This document shows, piece after piece, positions 10,508 to 20,127 of a stretch of DNA of 64,000 bases (positions are counted from its first letter, which is position 1; each line of letters begins with the position of its first letter). The notes below the pieces were generated by a model. It saw only the letters and a program-made list of their open reading frames with translations. It was not told where the DNA came from and searched no databases. This DNA is from Yersinia proxima (GTDB lineage Bacteria; Pseudomonadota; Gammaproteobacteria; Enterobacterales; Enterobacteriaceae): contig NZ_CABHYG010000004.1 of NCBI RefSeq assembly GCF_902170785.1, positions 310,001 to 374,000 of the forward strand. Reading direction: 5' to 3'. The translations under genes and the position numbers were made by a program.

Positions 10508-11233
10508 ATTAACTAATTGCGGGAGTTTTTTTCCGATGGTTTCAATAATATATAAAACGGGGATCTGGGTAGTAATATTATATTGCCCCTCTAATACAAT
10601 AGGCGGCATGTGATAAGAGATATTTAAATCAGCCATCTTAGCCAAGGTCGAATTATCACTATTGGTCAAGCTAATAATCTTGCAATGCTGCAGGCTAAAC
10701 TGATTGGCGATACGGATGATTTCTTCCGTTTCACCAGAAACAGAGAGGATAATAGCTATCGCATCCTGATACATATCACTATTGATTGGATAATAAGGGT
10801 CATCAATATAGGTACTGTATTTCCCTACATTAGAAAAGAAACGCGCACTGTATTTTCCTAATGCACCTGATGTTCCTATTCCAACAAAAATAATTCTACG
10901 TGTAGCCGCTATTTGCGCGGCAGCACTATCAAGAAGTTCGTCAAACTCACTATTATTAATACTCTTAAAATAGCTAATTATTTCGCTAATACCAAAACTA
11001 ACCGGTGGTTTTTCATCGTGTTCTAAATAGAGTTTAAAACGAACACGGAATTCAGAATAACCATCACAATTCATTTTTTTACAAAAACGCAAAACGGTGG
11101 TGGTAGAAACACCCGCGGCATCTGCCAACTCCCTGATGGTCATGTACATCACTTTATCAGTATTTTTTATGATGTAGTTATAGACGATCAATTCCAGTTC
11201 GTTCAGCGATGATATTTCTTGATAGGTAAACAT
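10493..11233 (-). CDS. MurR/RpiR-family transcriptional regulator, probable regulator of the beta-glucoside genes
   Basis: An N-terminal helix-turn-helix (about 25-75; TIRELADAAGVSTTTVLRFCKKM) is followed by a SIS sugar-phosphate-binding domain (about 105-235; RRIIFVGIGTSGALGKYSARFF, AIILSVSGETEEIIRIA). This is the RpiR/MurR architecture at about 246 residues. The longest ORF starts at 11281, but that ATG has no ribosome-binding site, whereas the ATG at 11233 follows CAGGT and gives the common MFTYQEI N-terminus. It lies immediately upstream of the PTS and phospho-glucosidase genes, so a phosphorylated beta-glucoside as effector is inferred. E. coli bgl and asc use other regulator types (BglG antiterminator, AscG), so this control is different. 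Confidence 0.88.
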   Translation of the reverse strand: MFTYQEISSLNELELIVYNYIIKNTDKVMYMTIRELADAAGVSTTTVLRFCKKMNCDGYSEFRVRFKLYLEHDEKPPVSFGISEIISYFKSINNSEFDELLDSAAAQIAATRRIIFVGIGTSGALGKYSARFFSNVGKYSTYIDDPYYPINSDMYQDAIAIILSVSGETEEIIRIANQFSLQHCKIISLTNSDNSTLAKMADLNISYHMPPIVLEGQYNITTQIPVLYIIETIGKKLPQLVNKNTQ

Positions 11234-11310
11234 ACTAGTACCTGAAACGATGCAATGGTGTGAGGTGGGTAAATTTAGCATGAAATGCGGTTGTTTAACA
11301 TTAAAAAATA

Positions 11311-11326
11311 CTGTATATTTGTACAG
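11311..11326 (+). promoter_or_regulatory. LexA (SOS) box upstream of the dinI-like gene
   Basis: CTGTATATTTGTACAG matches the LexA consensus CTGT-N8-ACAG, with the AT-rich core expected. It sits 24 bases before the dinI-like start, so SOS control is strongly implied. It is also upstream of the divergent rpiR-type gene (78 bases from its start). Confidence 0.9.
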
Positions 11327-11349
11327 CTAATTTATTGAGGGAAGAAGTC

Positions 11350-11592
11350 ATGCGAGTTGAATTAATTTATGATAAACGGAATGTCGCTGGCCTCGCCAAC
11401 GCCGCCGAACTGATTAAAGCTGAGCTAACCAAACGAGTGCATCGGGTATTTCCAGGTGCAGAAGTGAAAGTTAAACCAATGCAAGCCAATGGTATTAATA
11501 CTGATGCAAATAAACAAGAAAAGTCAGTGTTAAACCGCTTGGTTGAAGAAATGTTTGATGAAGCTGATGAATGGCTGGTTTATGAGTCTTAA
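11350..11592 (+). CDS. dinI: DinI-family SOS protein
   Basis: The 80-residue product begins MRVELIYDKRNVAGL and ends in the acidic amphipathic segment LVEEMFDEADEWLVYES, which matches the C-terminal helix that DinI inserts next to RecA. DinI modulates RecA filaments and UmuD/LexA cleavage (family knowledge). A TTG upstream at 11335 would extend the ORF, but the ATG at 11350 follows GAGGGAAG at good spacing. The perfect LexA box upstream supports the identity. It could equally be a DinI paralogue of the phage/plasmid type; no prophage genes are present nearby. Confidence 0.88.
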   Translation: MRVELIYDKRNVAGLANAAELIKAELTKRVHRVFPGAEVKVKPMQANGINTDANKQEKSVLNRLVEEMFDEADEWLVYES

Positions 11593-11934
11593 TACGTACA
11601 ATTCATAGACATTGTTTCATTATAATTCTTTGCCATGAACAGGGAAATTCAGCAGCGACTACTGTAGATAAAACTTTATGAAACTTCTGTCGATGATTGC
11701 ACCTGCTACAGGGTCTTAAGGCTTTAGCGGTAAAAACAAGCAAATCATAAAGACGTCATACTTCTTTTGTTAAAACAAGCGTCCTCCTAATGGCTCGATC
11801 CTCGCCATTCCTGGCACGGACGTTTTACTCTTCTGTCTGTCCTCACCTTGCCTGTCCTCACCTTGCAAAATCGAGTTGTCGAGGTTTGTCAGCAGCTTGA
11901 GGGGAGAAAACCCTCCCCTCAAATATGCCGTAGG
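11593..11934. other. Intergenic region between dinI and the autotransporter, with a tandem duplication and a hairpin
   Basis: No gene seen in 342 bases. CTGTCCTCACCTTGC occurs twice in immediate tandem (11837-11851 and 11852-11866). A 10-bp perfect stem TTGAGGGGAG / CTCCCCTCAA (11897-11906 and 11913-11922) lies 13 bases after the autotransporter stop. It is probably part of that gene's 3' end, although the T tract expected of an intrinsic terminator is missing. Confidence 0.5.
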
Positions 11935-14900
11935 CTATTTAAAGTTATACTTAACGCCAATCATAGCAGCATTGTCGCTATAACCCTTACCACCCACCTG
12001 AGTGCCCACATTGCCCCACAAATTCAGGTTATTATTAATCTTCCCTTCGACACCAACCTTAATTTCAGCAATGTTTTTCGCACCATCCATTGAAGAAGAC
12101 ACTCCGTTCATCGTCGCACCAAAGTTATTAGTATTATGGATCCAATTTGCTTCAATAAAAGGTTGGAATTCACGGTTTTTGCCGTCATCAATTTTATTGT
12201 GCCCGTTGAAATAAGTTCTTACCCCCAGACGAGTCATCAGGTTGCCATCGCCTTGCGAACCCACACTCGTACCGTTAGTCTCGGTGTGCTCATTAGCTTT
12301 AACGCCCATCCAGATAGCCTGAGCCTGAGGTTGCACGTAAACAGTATTTATCCTGCCTTCACTATCCTTAAACTCACCGGTTTTGAAGGTATAACCTGTC
12401 TCAACCGAAGCAGTAACCCCTTTAGACTTATAGGACTCCGATACCAGGTCATCCCCTTTCACACTGTTGTTAAACCAGTTGTACTGCGCCCAGCTATCAA
12501 CATATGCGCCACTATGCTCCGCCTCATTTTCAAGCCAAGTGCCGTAAATCCCAACACTGTAACCATTAACGGAACCATCAGCACTGTACTTGGTCACCGA
12601 TGAGCGAGTATTGCTCTGGTTACTACCATAGCCCGCCATCATGCCAAGATGAGTGCGATTAGCGCCTGCTTCACCCCATTGAGCAATGTCACCCCCCATC
12701 TGCAACACATAGCGATTACTCTGGGTTTTTAGCTGGCTGCTGTTGTCACGAAATGCGCTATGCCCACCGATATTACGCATCCACATACTGGTGACTTTTT
12801 CTTCCCCAGTGAGCATATCCACGTAGTTTGTTTCACCCAGGCGGTCATGTAGTGTGGTAACAAACATCGTGTTTGCCGCCGCGATATTCGCCGTATATGC
12901 CCCAGCTTCTGGACGCACAATAGGTTCATCCGGGTAAACAGGAATTATCACATGAATAGGGGCAATCGGCGTTGACAGTTGGGATTGCAGATACCAGTTG
13001 CCATCCTGCGCCGGTCCCTTGTTCAGGAAGTAGTCATACGCACCGGCTACGGCACGACCTTCAAGCGTAAAGTCCCCACCAGACTTGCCCTCGACCTGCA
13101 CCACTTCGATACCTTTACTGGTCAAATCGCCACTGCCGCCCAGGTTATTCACCTGCACACGTGTGTAGCCAGAGGTATCGCCTTTCACAACCAACTTATC
13201 GGTTAGAGAATTATCATCACCCAGAACAGTGTTAAGTGATAACAGACCATTATCACCGACATAATTACCCCGAATAGTTAAGGTGTTTCCCGCCGCCGAA
13301 CCGTTCAGCTTAATTTCACCGCTATTATTAAGATTTCCAACAGTTAAATTACCGACAGGCTGGCTTTCATAACCACTTAATGCGTTCAATGCCGCAAGTA
13401 TGCCGAAGTTATTCACTCTACCAGTAACTTCACCATTCCCCCCCAGGATAGCTCCAGAAGCGATATTTACCATGCCGTTACCAGAAATCTTACCGCTCGC
13501 CGCAGCATTGTCGCCAAGCACCAGACGCCCTGCTCGCAAGTTTGTGTCACCGGTATAAGTCAGATCACGATTCACGATAAGCGTCGCGCTACCCAGTTTT
13601 TCCAGATAGCCACTGCCCGTAACGACGTTCGTCAGTTCCCAGTCGTTATCGGCGGTCAAATATACGGAGCCATTGTTAACTACGCTTGCCTCGCCCAAAA
13701 CCTGAGTTGCAGATGCACGTAAATCGCTGCCGTTGTCTACCTGGAATTCACCGCTGAAAGCACTGTTATCAGCGGTAAGAGTAATGTCCGTGCCATCTTT
13801 CACTTCCACTGTACCGGCACCCGCCAGTTGTTTGCCTATATTTCCAACTGCTACCGCGTCGGTGGCGATCTGCTTCGCAAACGTTAAGTGATCTTCTTTA
13901 TTGGTTAGCGTAACCAGACCGCTATTACCTAAGCCTGAGACATTACTCAACACCGCCTGCGAGCCACCTTTAAGCATGACATCCCCGGTATAGTTGCTGT
14001 TTGCACCATTCACCGTCACCACGCCCGGATCGATGATTAGCTTGCCACTGCCCACCAAGGTATCGGCGCTAATCGTGCCACCATCCAGATTTCCAGCACT
14101 GCGCTGAGCGCCCGTAATTGTCAATTCGCTGCCCGCAAAGAGGGTGAGTTGGCTACCAGTGCTGGTATTAAGCGCCCCAACCTTCTGGCTGTGTCCCTGA
14201 GTATCAACTCTGGCATCGCTTTCAATCAGCAGATTGTTGGTCTGCCCTAGCACATTGTCATTACCCAGTGCCAGGGTTCCGTTCGCTACCACCGTCTCGC
14301 CGAAATAATCGTTATTCTGGTTAGATAAAGAAACAGTGCTGGAGCCAGTGTCGATATGTAAATCCCCCGTCCCCGTCACTTTGGCGCTGAGATCACTTGC
14401 CGCACCACTTGCACCGTTGGCATTAAGTACTAACGCATCGGCTCCCTGCGCTAAAAGCTCAACCTGCTTGAGACCATAGTTGATATACAAGCCATCGGAC
14501 TTATCGCCGCTGGTCAGACGATAATCCCAGGTGCCTTTCGCTACCGTCTCGCCTGCCTGGGTGATATCCACCACCACGGCATCTGTGATTATCTGGTCAT
14601 GACTATCTTTCAGTGTCAGGTTGCCGCCACTGCCGGTGATTACACCAGCACTATCCGCCATTTTCACCAACGTCTGTGCATCGTCCTGCTCCATCAGGGA
14701 AAGATGGTCGGCTGGCTGCGGATTATTATTAGTGACGCCATTCAGCGCAACCTTAACTACACCCTGCCCACTGATATCCAGCGTATTTGCGGTATGAATC
14801 ATATTGCTGGCTTCTTTGACACCAGGATTCAGCTCGCCAAAATTAGCGGTCCCCCCATTGAATACCAGACCACCAATATTTTGTTGACCCGCTCCGAGAG

Positions 14901-17900
14901 TGGCTACACTACCGTTGCTGAGCTTCAGATTCGCGGCTTTAAGCGCCTGAGTGTTAATCCCATCAAGCCCGAGCTTACTGTTGGAGAGATCGAGCGTACC
15001 GGCAAAAGCATCTTCTTTGTTATTGTCGGTAAAGCTAAAAATTTGATTCGACAGGTCTGCTTTAACAGTCCCCGTCCCATTCAAATGGCTTCGAAAAGCC
15101 ACGCCAGCTGTATTCGTCAGGGCCAAAACACTGTTCGCATCAATATTAAATACCGTGCCCGTTGAGTCATTGGCATTATCTCCCAATGCCAGCAAGGTAT
15201 TTTCTTCAGTGAAAATAGAACCATTGGTGAGGTTAATGCTTTCAAAACCCGTCAATGCGTTAATATTTTTAAGCACATACACCGAGTTATCCAGACTTAA
15301 CACGTCCTCCCCTGTTCCCCCATTTAATGAAGTGAAGATAGAGGTTTCATTGGATTGAATGTTCTTCAGATTAAAAACATCGTTCCCATCACCGGTATAA
15401 AAATCTGTACCGGTGCTACCGCTGAGAAGATTAACGATGTTATCCCCTGTCAGGAGGTTAACTTTACCAACAATACTGGCCCCAGAGCTGTTAGTGAAAA
15501 TCATTCCAATGCCAGAATTACTCGCAACGGCTATCTGTCCTGAACTGTTCGCTTTGATAGAAGCATTATTGGTGAAGGTACTGACCTTGCCGTTATTCAG
15601 ATTCACCACTTCTTTCGTTGTAGAACTGGAAGTCAGTTTCCCAGACTGCACTACATTAGTCGTTGTCCCCCCCACAACCAGCGCAGATCCTCCGTCGTTA
15701 GCCGTCACGTTAATAGCGGTGCCGTTTTTCACCTCGCCGCTGGTATTGGTGATAATACCTGTCCCGTTCGCGCCCGTGACATTGATGGTCAGGCCATCTG
15801 AGTCCAGCAGATTCAGATCGGACGTGGAGGATGAGCCATTTGCATGTTTCAGCACAATACCTGCGCCTGAACCGCTGACCGTGATAACACCACTGTTGGA
15901 CGTTCCGAGTTCCGCTCCGCTACGAATGCCCGCACCTTGATCAACGTTAAGTTTTGCATTTACCAGACGAATCCCGGCAACTTCCGCCCCGTTTTCAATG
16001 GCATTTCCCGTACCGGTCACGCTGATAGTGGCATCAGTTACCGTTAGTTCAGACACCGCAGTCGCAGTCGAACTGGGAACATCAATCAGCACGCCGTGCG
16101 CACCATTCTGAGCAATAGTTGTGCCCTGCCCGCTAAGCGCAAGAGAGGCACCATCCTTCAGGCGATAAGCCGCCGTTCCGCTAGTTGCTTTAACTGTACC
16201 GGTGTTGGCCACCTTCGAATCGCCACCAATAATATCAATGGCTATCCCATTCACGGTGATTTCACTGCTGTTCTCCAGATTACCGCCATCGACCAGTACG
16301 CCGGTGCTGTTCTCAGCAGTAAAAATCAGCGAACCTTTATGAATTAGCGTGCCTTTGTTACGAGCGATATAGCCCATGGCATCGCTAGCGGCATTAGAAT
16401 TATCAAGCGTTGCATAGGAAGTTAGCTGTGAAGCTCCGGATGTGCCTGGGGCTCCTGTAATAGTAGTTGAATGACCATCCACAATGCCCGCAGTGGCATT
16501 TTTTGCCGTCAACGCCAACAGCACGCCCTGATCCAGTACGCCCTGCGCCCCACCCTCAACTTTTACTGCAGTGGCACCCTCAGCATTGACGTTGAGAACC
16601 ATCTTTCCAGTGTTTAATTTACTAATAGTTTTGCCGTCATCGCTTTTACCCGTAACCAGCAAGATGGTGCTGTTTTCACCGCTGGCTTTCATACTAGAGA
16701 TACTGTCAACACTACCTACAAATGAGGAACCACCATCTATGCGATACAGCGTTGAGCCTTTGGTGGAGACATTCTGCTCGCGGGTGCTTTTAGAGTTGAT
16801 TGACGAACCCGCACTATAGATAAAGTATCCAATCTGGTTTTCGCCAGAGGAGAATTCTACCTCGCTATTACCCTCCAAACTCACCATGCCCTTGTTACGC
16901 GCATGGATGCCAATAGCGCCATTCCCATTAAGTACTACTGTTCCCGATTGGGTGGTTATAGCCCCAACGCCTTCAGACCAGATACCGTAATTCGCTGTTT
17001 GGGTCAGAGAATCAACACCTTGGTTGATTATAATATTACCGCTATTAGTTGCTTCGCTTCCCACAGAGACTTTTAAGCCAATTGAGTTGATGCCGTTAAG
17101 ATTTATAGTGCCTTTATTTTCAACATGACGTGCCGCGTCAGAGACATCAATAGCAATGTTCTTTTGTGAGGAGTTATTAATATCAACAGCATTCCCATTA
17201 ACATTGATGATCCCACTTTGAGTGACAACAGAATCTTCACCTTTCACCTGTATTGCCGTTGCCCCTTGAGCAAGGCTACCGATAGTCATGATACCTGTAG
17301 CATTATTAGTGAAAGCGCCACCATTACTGAGGCTTACTCCCAACGTCCCTGGTGAGGTAACAGCAACATCAGCCGTGGGGTCCAAAACAGATCGTTGTGC
17401 CAGACGGCCAATATAGATATCACCGTTATTATCAAAAATGGCAGCATCCTTAACAATAATACCTGTTGCGTTGAAAGCGCCATTAACATGGCTTGGCTGC
17501 GTGGCCGCAGCAATGTTGATAGAACCGTTATTAATAAGCGAACTAGTATCAGAGAGGAGAGCACCGATAGAACCTGCATAGTCCTGACGAGGTGCAATAT
17601 TAATGACACCATCGTTAAGAATTTTGGTATTGCCGATGGAATTAATACCAAATTGACTGCCAATCCCGACATTGCTGATGGAGTTACTCATCTCTGGGTT
17701 AGTGCCGACATCAATTACACCAACGTTATTGACATTGCTGTTATGAGCTAAAATTACGTATGCACCATATAATGTATTGGCAGCTGAACCAAGTGTGCCT
17801 AAATTATTCAGCGTCGCGCCATTGAGTAAACTTATTAAAGAGGCATCAGAGTTGTGTAATTCAATATTCGCATCACGGTTAATATTAACCTGAGCATCAG

Positions 17901-18963
17901 CACCGTCGGCACGAATAAATGCAATGCGTTCTCTATCAATTGGAATGTTAACTGCATCGTTCGGATCAGCAACTTGTTTGTCTATCACAATCTGTTTGAT
18001 GGTCTGCTGATAGCCCTTATTAATTTCGGTATCATACTGAAGGGGATCTAATGTGCCATTCGCTATCGCTGTTTGTAGCGCAGTGTTATAAACTTTGAAA
18101 TCCTGAATATTATTGACAACAAAATCACCAATACTACTATGCACCAAGCCGCTAAAACCACTATTGAAATAAGCGGTATAACCACCATCTTCGGTACTGT
18201 TACGATTACCTAAACTAGCAACCGTTTTAGCATTATAATTAAGTATCCCAGCACCACTGACATCAAATACAGAAGAAGTAGTAACTCCTGCCTGGGTTCC
18301 TTTCATTATAACATTAACTTTATTTGCAATATTTGTAGTCCAATCGGCACCACTGGATCCTACATTAACATCGACTATCCCACCGGATTGAACAGATATT
18401 AGTTTTTTATCAACGTATTGACCATTATTTCCGACAGCATAATTAAGTGGTGCCTCATACGTAGCCAGGGTAAAAGTAGACATTTGATCATTATCATAAA
18501 CGGCTATTGATTCTTTATTTTGCGTAATAGGATCTGTGTAACTAATACTTTGACTTTTACTTCCAATGAGAAATGCTCCATCAGAAATATATTCACTCCC
18601 TGTAGATATCAAACCCAGACTAGCTGCCTGCTGCAGCGTCACGATATTAAAACCTTTATCACCACTGGCGATGTTTGCAAAACCGCCACTGCCACCTTGG
18701 GTCAAGGTTATTGGGCTGGTATAAATAGAATATGCTGAGTCTGAAGGTGTATAAAATCCAACTTCACTGTTTGCAGCAGTGCTTTTTTCCATTGCAAGTG
18801 CTGACAGAATACAAGTTAGCAGTACTTTGCGTGAAAAAATAATATCGGATATTATTGTACCGATAGAAGATGATTTACTTTTCGCCTTTCCCTGAGCTAG
18901 TTCTGATGCAACGATATAACGGCCAAGCGTTGCATTCCATATAACTCTATAAAATTTGTTCAT
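11935..18963 (-). CDS. Giant autotransporter adhesin (type Va secretion)
   Basis: The 2342-residue product has an extended signal peptide region (MNKFYRVIWNATLGRYIVASE, residues 1-30), a hydrophobic core near 48-60, a long beta-helical passenger and a C-terminal autotransporter barrel. The barrel runs from about residue 2060 (MWMRNIGGHSAFRD) to the terminal aromatic residue (AAMIGVKYNFK). The passenger is rich in G/N/T/S with many short NxGxI-type rungs (e.g. IVNNGSINIAA-like). Near residues 1180-1260 lies a degenerate RTX-like stretch (TGDGNDVFNLKN, NGGTGEDVLSLDN). No protease motif was seen. AIDA/pertactin-like adhesins act in adherence or aggregation; the ligand is unknown. The start follows AGGT at 5 bases. 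A winged-helix gene lies upstream on the same strand. Confidence 0.9.
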   Translation of the reverse strand: MNKFYRVIWNATLGRYIVASELAQGKAKSKSSSIGTIISDIIFSRKVLLTCILSALAMEKSTAANSEVGFYTPSDSAYSIYTSPITLTQGGSGGFANIASGDKGFNIVTLQQAASLGLISTGSEYISDGAFLIGSKSQSISYTDPITQNKESIAVYDNDQMSTFTLATYEAPLNYAVGNNGQYVDKKLISVQSGGIVDVNVGSSGADWTTNIANKVNVIMKGTQAGVTTSSVFDVSGAGILNYNAKTVASLGNRNSTEDGGYTAYFNSGFSGLVHSSIGDFVVNNIQDFKVYNTALQTAIANGTLDPLQYDTEINKGYQQTIKQIVIDKQVADPNDAVNIPIDRERIAFIRADGADAQVNINRDANIELHNSDASLISLLNGATLNNLGTLGSAANTLYGAYVILAHNSNVNNVGVIDVGTNPEMSNSISNVGIGSQFGINSIGNTKILNDGVINIAPRQDYAGSIGALLSDTSSLINNGSINIAAATQPSHVNGAFNATGIIVKDAAIFDNNGDIYIGRLAQRSVLDPTADVAVTSPGTLGVSLSNGGAFTNNATGIMTIGSLAQGATAIQVKGEDSVVTQSGIINVNGNAVDINNSSQKNIAIDVSDAARHVENKGTINLNGINSIGLKVSVGSEATNSGNIIINQGVDSLTQTANYGIWSEGVGAITTQSGTVVLNGNGAIGIHARNKGMVSLEGNSEVEFSSGENQIGYFIYSAGSSINSKSTREQNVSTKGSTLYRIDGGSSFVGSVDSISSMKASGENSTILLVTGKSDDGKTISKLNTGKMVLNVNAEGATAVKVEGGAQGVLDQGVLLALTAKNATAGIVDGHSTTITGAPGTSGASQLTSYATLDNSNAASDAMGYIARNKGTLIHKGSLIFTAENSTGVLVDGGNLENSSEITVNGIAIDIIGGDSKVANTGTVKATSGTAAYRLKDGASLALSGQGTTIAQNGAHGVLIDVPSSTATAVSELTVTDATISVTGTGNAIENGAEVAGIRLVNAKLNVDQGAGIRSGAELGTSNSGVITVSGSGAGIVLKHANGSSSTSDLNLLDSDGLTINVTGANGTGIITNTSGEVKNGTAINVTANDGGSALVVGGTTTNVVQSGKLTSSSTTKEVVNLNNGKVSTFTNNASIKANSSGQIAVASNSGIGMIFTNSSGASIVGKVNLLTGDNIVNLLSGSTGTDFYTGDGNDVFNLKNIQSNETSIFTSLNGGTGEDVLSLDNSVYVLKNINALTGFESINLTNGSIFTEENTLLALGDNANDSTGTVFNIDANSVLALTNTAGVAFRSHLNGTGTVKADLSNQIFSFTDNNKEDAFAGTLDLSNSKLGLDGINTQALKAANLKLSNGSVATLGAGQQNIGGLVFNGGTANFGELNPGVKEASNMIHTANTLDISGQGVVKVALNGVTNNNPQPADHLSLMEQDDAQTLVKMADSAGVITGSGGNLTLKDSHDQIITDAVVVDITQAGETVAKGTWDYRLTSGDKSDGLYINYGLKQVELLAQGADALVLNANGASGAASDLSAKVTGTGDLHIDTGSSTVSLSNQNNDYFGETVVANGTLALGNDNVLGQTNNLLIESDARVDTQGHSQKVGALNTSTGSQLTLFAGSELTITGAQRSAGNLDGGTISADTLVGSGKLIIDPGVVTVNGANSNYTGDVMLKGGSQAVLSNVSGLGNSGLVTLTNKEDHLTFAKQIATDAVAVGNIGKQLAGAGTVEVKDGTDITLTADNSAFSGEFQVDNGSDLRASATQVLGEASVVNNGSVYLTADNDWELTNVVTGSGYLEKLGSATLIVNRDLTYTGDTNLRAGRLVLGDNAAASGKISGNGMVNIASGAILGGNGEVTGRVNNFGILAALNALSGYESQPVGNLTVGNLNNSGEIKLNGSAAGNTLTIRGNYVGDNGLLSLNTVLGDDNSLTDKLVVKGDTSGYTRVQVNNLGGSGDLTSKGIEVVQVEGKSGGDFTLEGRAVAGAYDYFLNKGPAQDGNWYLQSQLSTPIAPIHVIIPVYPDEPIVRPEAGAYTANIAAANTMFVTTLHDRLGETNYVDMLTGEEKVTSMWMRNIGGHSAFRDNSSQLKTQSNRYVLQMGGDIAQWGEAGANRTHLGMMAGYGSNQSNTRSSVTKYSADGSVNGYSVGIYGTWLENEAEHSGAYVDSWAQYNWFNNSVKGDDLVSESYKSKGVTASVETGYTFKTGEFKDSEGRINTVYVQPQAQAIWMGVKANEHTETNGTSVGSQGDGNLMTRLGVRTYFNGHNKIDDGKNREFQPFIEANWIHNTNNFGATMNGVSSSMDGAKNIAEIKVGVEGKINNNLNLWGNVGTQVGGKGYSDNAAMIGVKYNFK

Positions 18964-19180
18964 ATATACCTAATCTTGATTAAATGAGAGTGATTTAAGT
19001 TAAATTTAATTCAATGTTTTAATGGTTTTCATTAAACAAACCAGTTAATTTAATACATATTTAGGCTGCCACTGAGGAATGGATAACGTAGCCAATATTT
19101 AAATACTGGTTTTATATTTCTGTTTATAAATAATTCGTAATTCAGTAATATTTTAGCTTGCTAGCCACTCCCATTAATTT
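18964..19180. promoter_or_regulatory. Upstream region of the autotransporter
   Basis: An AT-rich spacer of 217 bases between the winged-helix gene and the autotransporter, both on the minus strand. No clear terminator was seen, so cotranscription is possible; no convincing -35/-10 pair was picked. The region is long enough for its own promoter and H-NS-type silencing (inference from composition). Confidence 0.3.
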
Positions 19181-19570
19181 TTAAGTACCGACGTAAAGCG
19201 CCAACACTTTGTGCGCATTAATACTGTAGTAGGCGCCCTTTTCACTGGTAATAAAATCATCATCAAGGCCAACCAGAGCCAGTTCTGTTTTTAGATCCTT
19301 TAATGTTGTCCAAAGGATTTGACTTGAAGATTTTAAGTTTCTTTCATCCCAGACATTTCGTAGAATATCGTCCCGCTTAACTGGGTTTTGTCGACCATTT
19401 GCCAATAAATATGCTAATAGCATCATATGGAGATCTTTTACTGCAATAATACTCACGTTAAGTGCATACGATTTCTTAGCTTCATCCATGCGTAACTTAA
19501 TAATTCTGCGATGATGGATATCCACCTGAATATTGTCATTTATCAAGAAACCAAAAGTTGACCTAAACAT
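19181..19570 (-). CDS. Small winged-helix (OmpR/CadC-type) DNA-binding regulator
   Basis: The product of about 129 residues has the pattern of a PhoB/OmpR-type effector domain without a receiver: an N-terminal four-strand segment (FGFLINDNIQVDIHHRRIIKL), a helix LHMMLLAYLLANG, PVKRDDILRNVWDERNLKSS, recognition helix SSQILWTTLKDLKTEL, and the wing FITSEKGAYYSI. CadC-like proteins normally continue into a membrane segment; this one ends after the wing. The longest ORF starts at 19588, but that ATG has no ribosome-binding site; the ATG at 19570 follows AGGG and gives a typical N-terminus. It lies upstream of the giant autotransporter on the same strand, so local regulation of the adhesin is the simplest inference. 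Confidence 0.72.
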   Translation of the reverse strand: MFRSTFGFLINDNIQVDIHHRRIIKLRMDEAKKSYALNVSIIAVKDLHMMLLAYLLANGRQNPVKRDDILRNVWDERNLKSSSQILWTTLKDLKTELALVGLDDDFITSEKGAYYSINAHKVLALYVGT

Positions 19571-19588
19571 AATTAATGCCCTGCTCAT

Positions 19589-20127
19589 TTAGAAATCACT
19601 TTCTACATTAAATCCAACTTAGTGCATTCTATATAAAGTCCAAAAATTCGTAATCCACTGAGAAGATCCGATAATGAATGTTTTAAACATGTTAAATTTG
19701 AAGTCTTAAGCTGCAATATAATAAATAAATATATTTCCCGCTAAAAAAGCGATTTTAAAAGAGTAAATAACTAGCATCTGGAAATTACTTAAGTTAACAG
19801 ATAATTTCGTTTTTTCATGAAGAGAAGAACAAAACACTTATTTTCACCTATAAACATGAATTGCATGAACAATTGAAAGCCACACCATTAGTATGTATAG
19901 AGATGAAACACCGAATTTTGTGATAATTAATTTAGGAAACCCGCGGTACAACCATTACAGGTTAATTAAATGTAACGGATAGTAAGGTTAGTCTTAAACA
20001 ATACAGTTTATGATTTTGGTCGGGACCTCAGTGCCGTGTAGTCTGGTAAGAAACGCTCATTAAGGGTTGTTGATTGACAGGGACAGTTAACCACAAAAAC
20101 ATTCACAACAAAAATGAATGAACAGAA
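19589..20127. other. AT-rich intergenic region between divergent regulator genes
   Basis: About 540 bases without a convincing gene, between the winged-helix gene (-) and the LysR-type gene (+). It is rich in A/T, with a small CGCT/AGCG hairpin near 19740 and a less AT-rich patch near 20010-20060. It should hold both promoters; no site can be named with confidence. Confidence 0.4.

Noticed and set aside
12136..17751. + strand frames of 70-188 codons opposite the autotransporter
   Set aside because: Shadows of the long minus-strand gene; no start signals and no recognisable domains.
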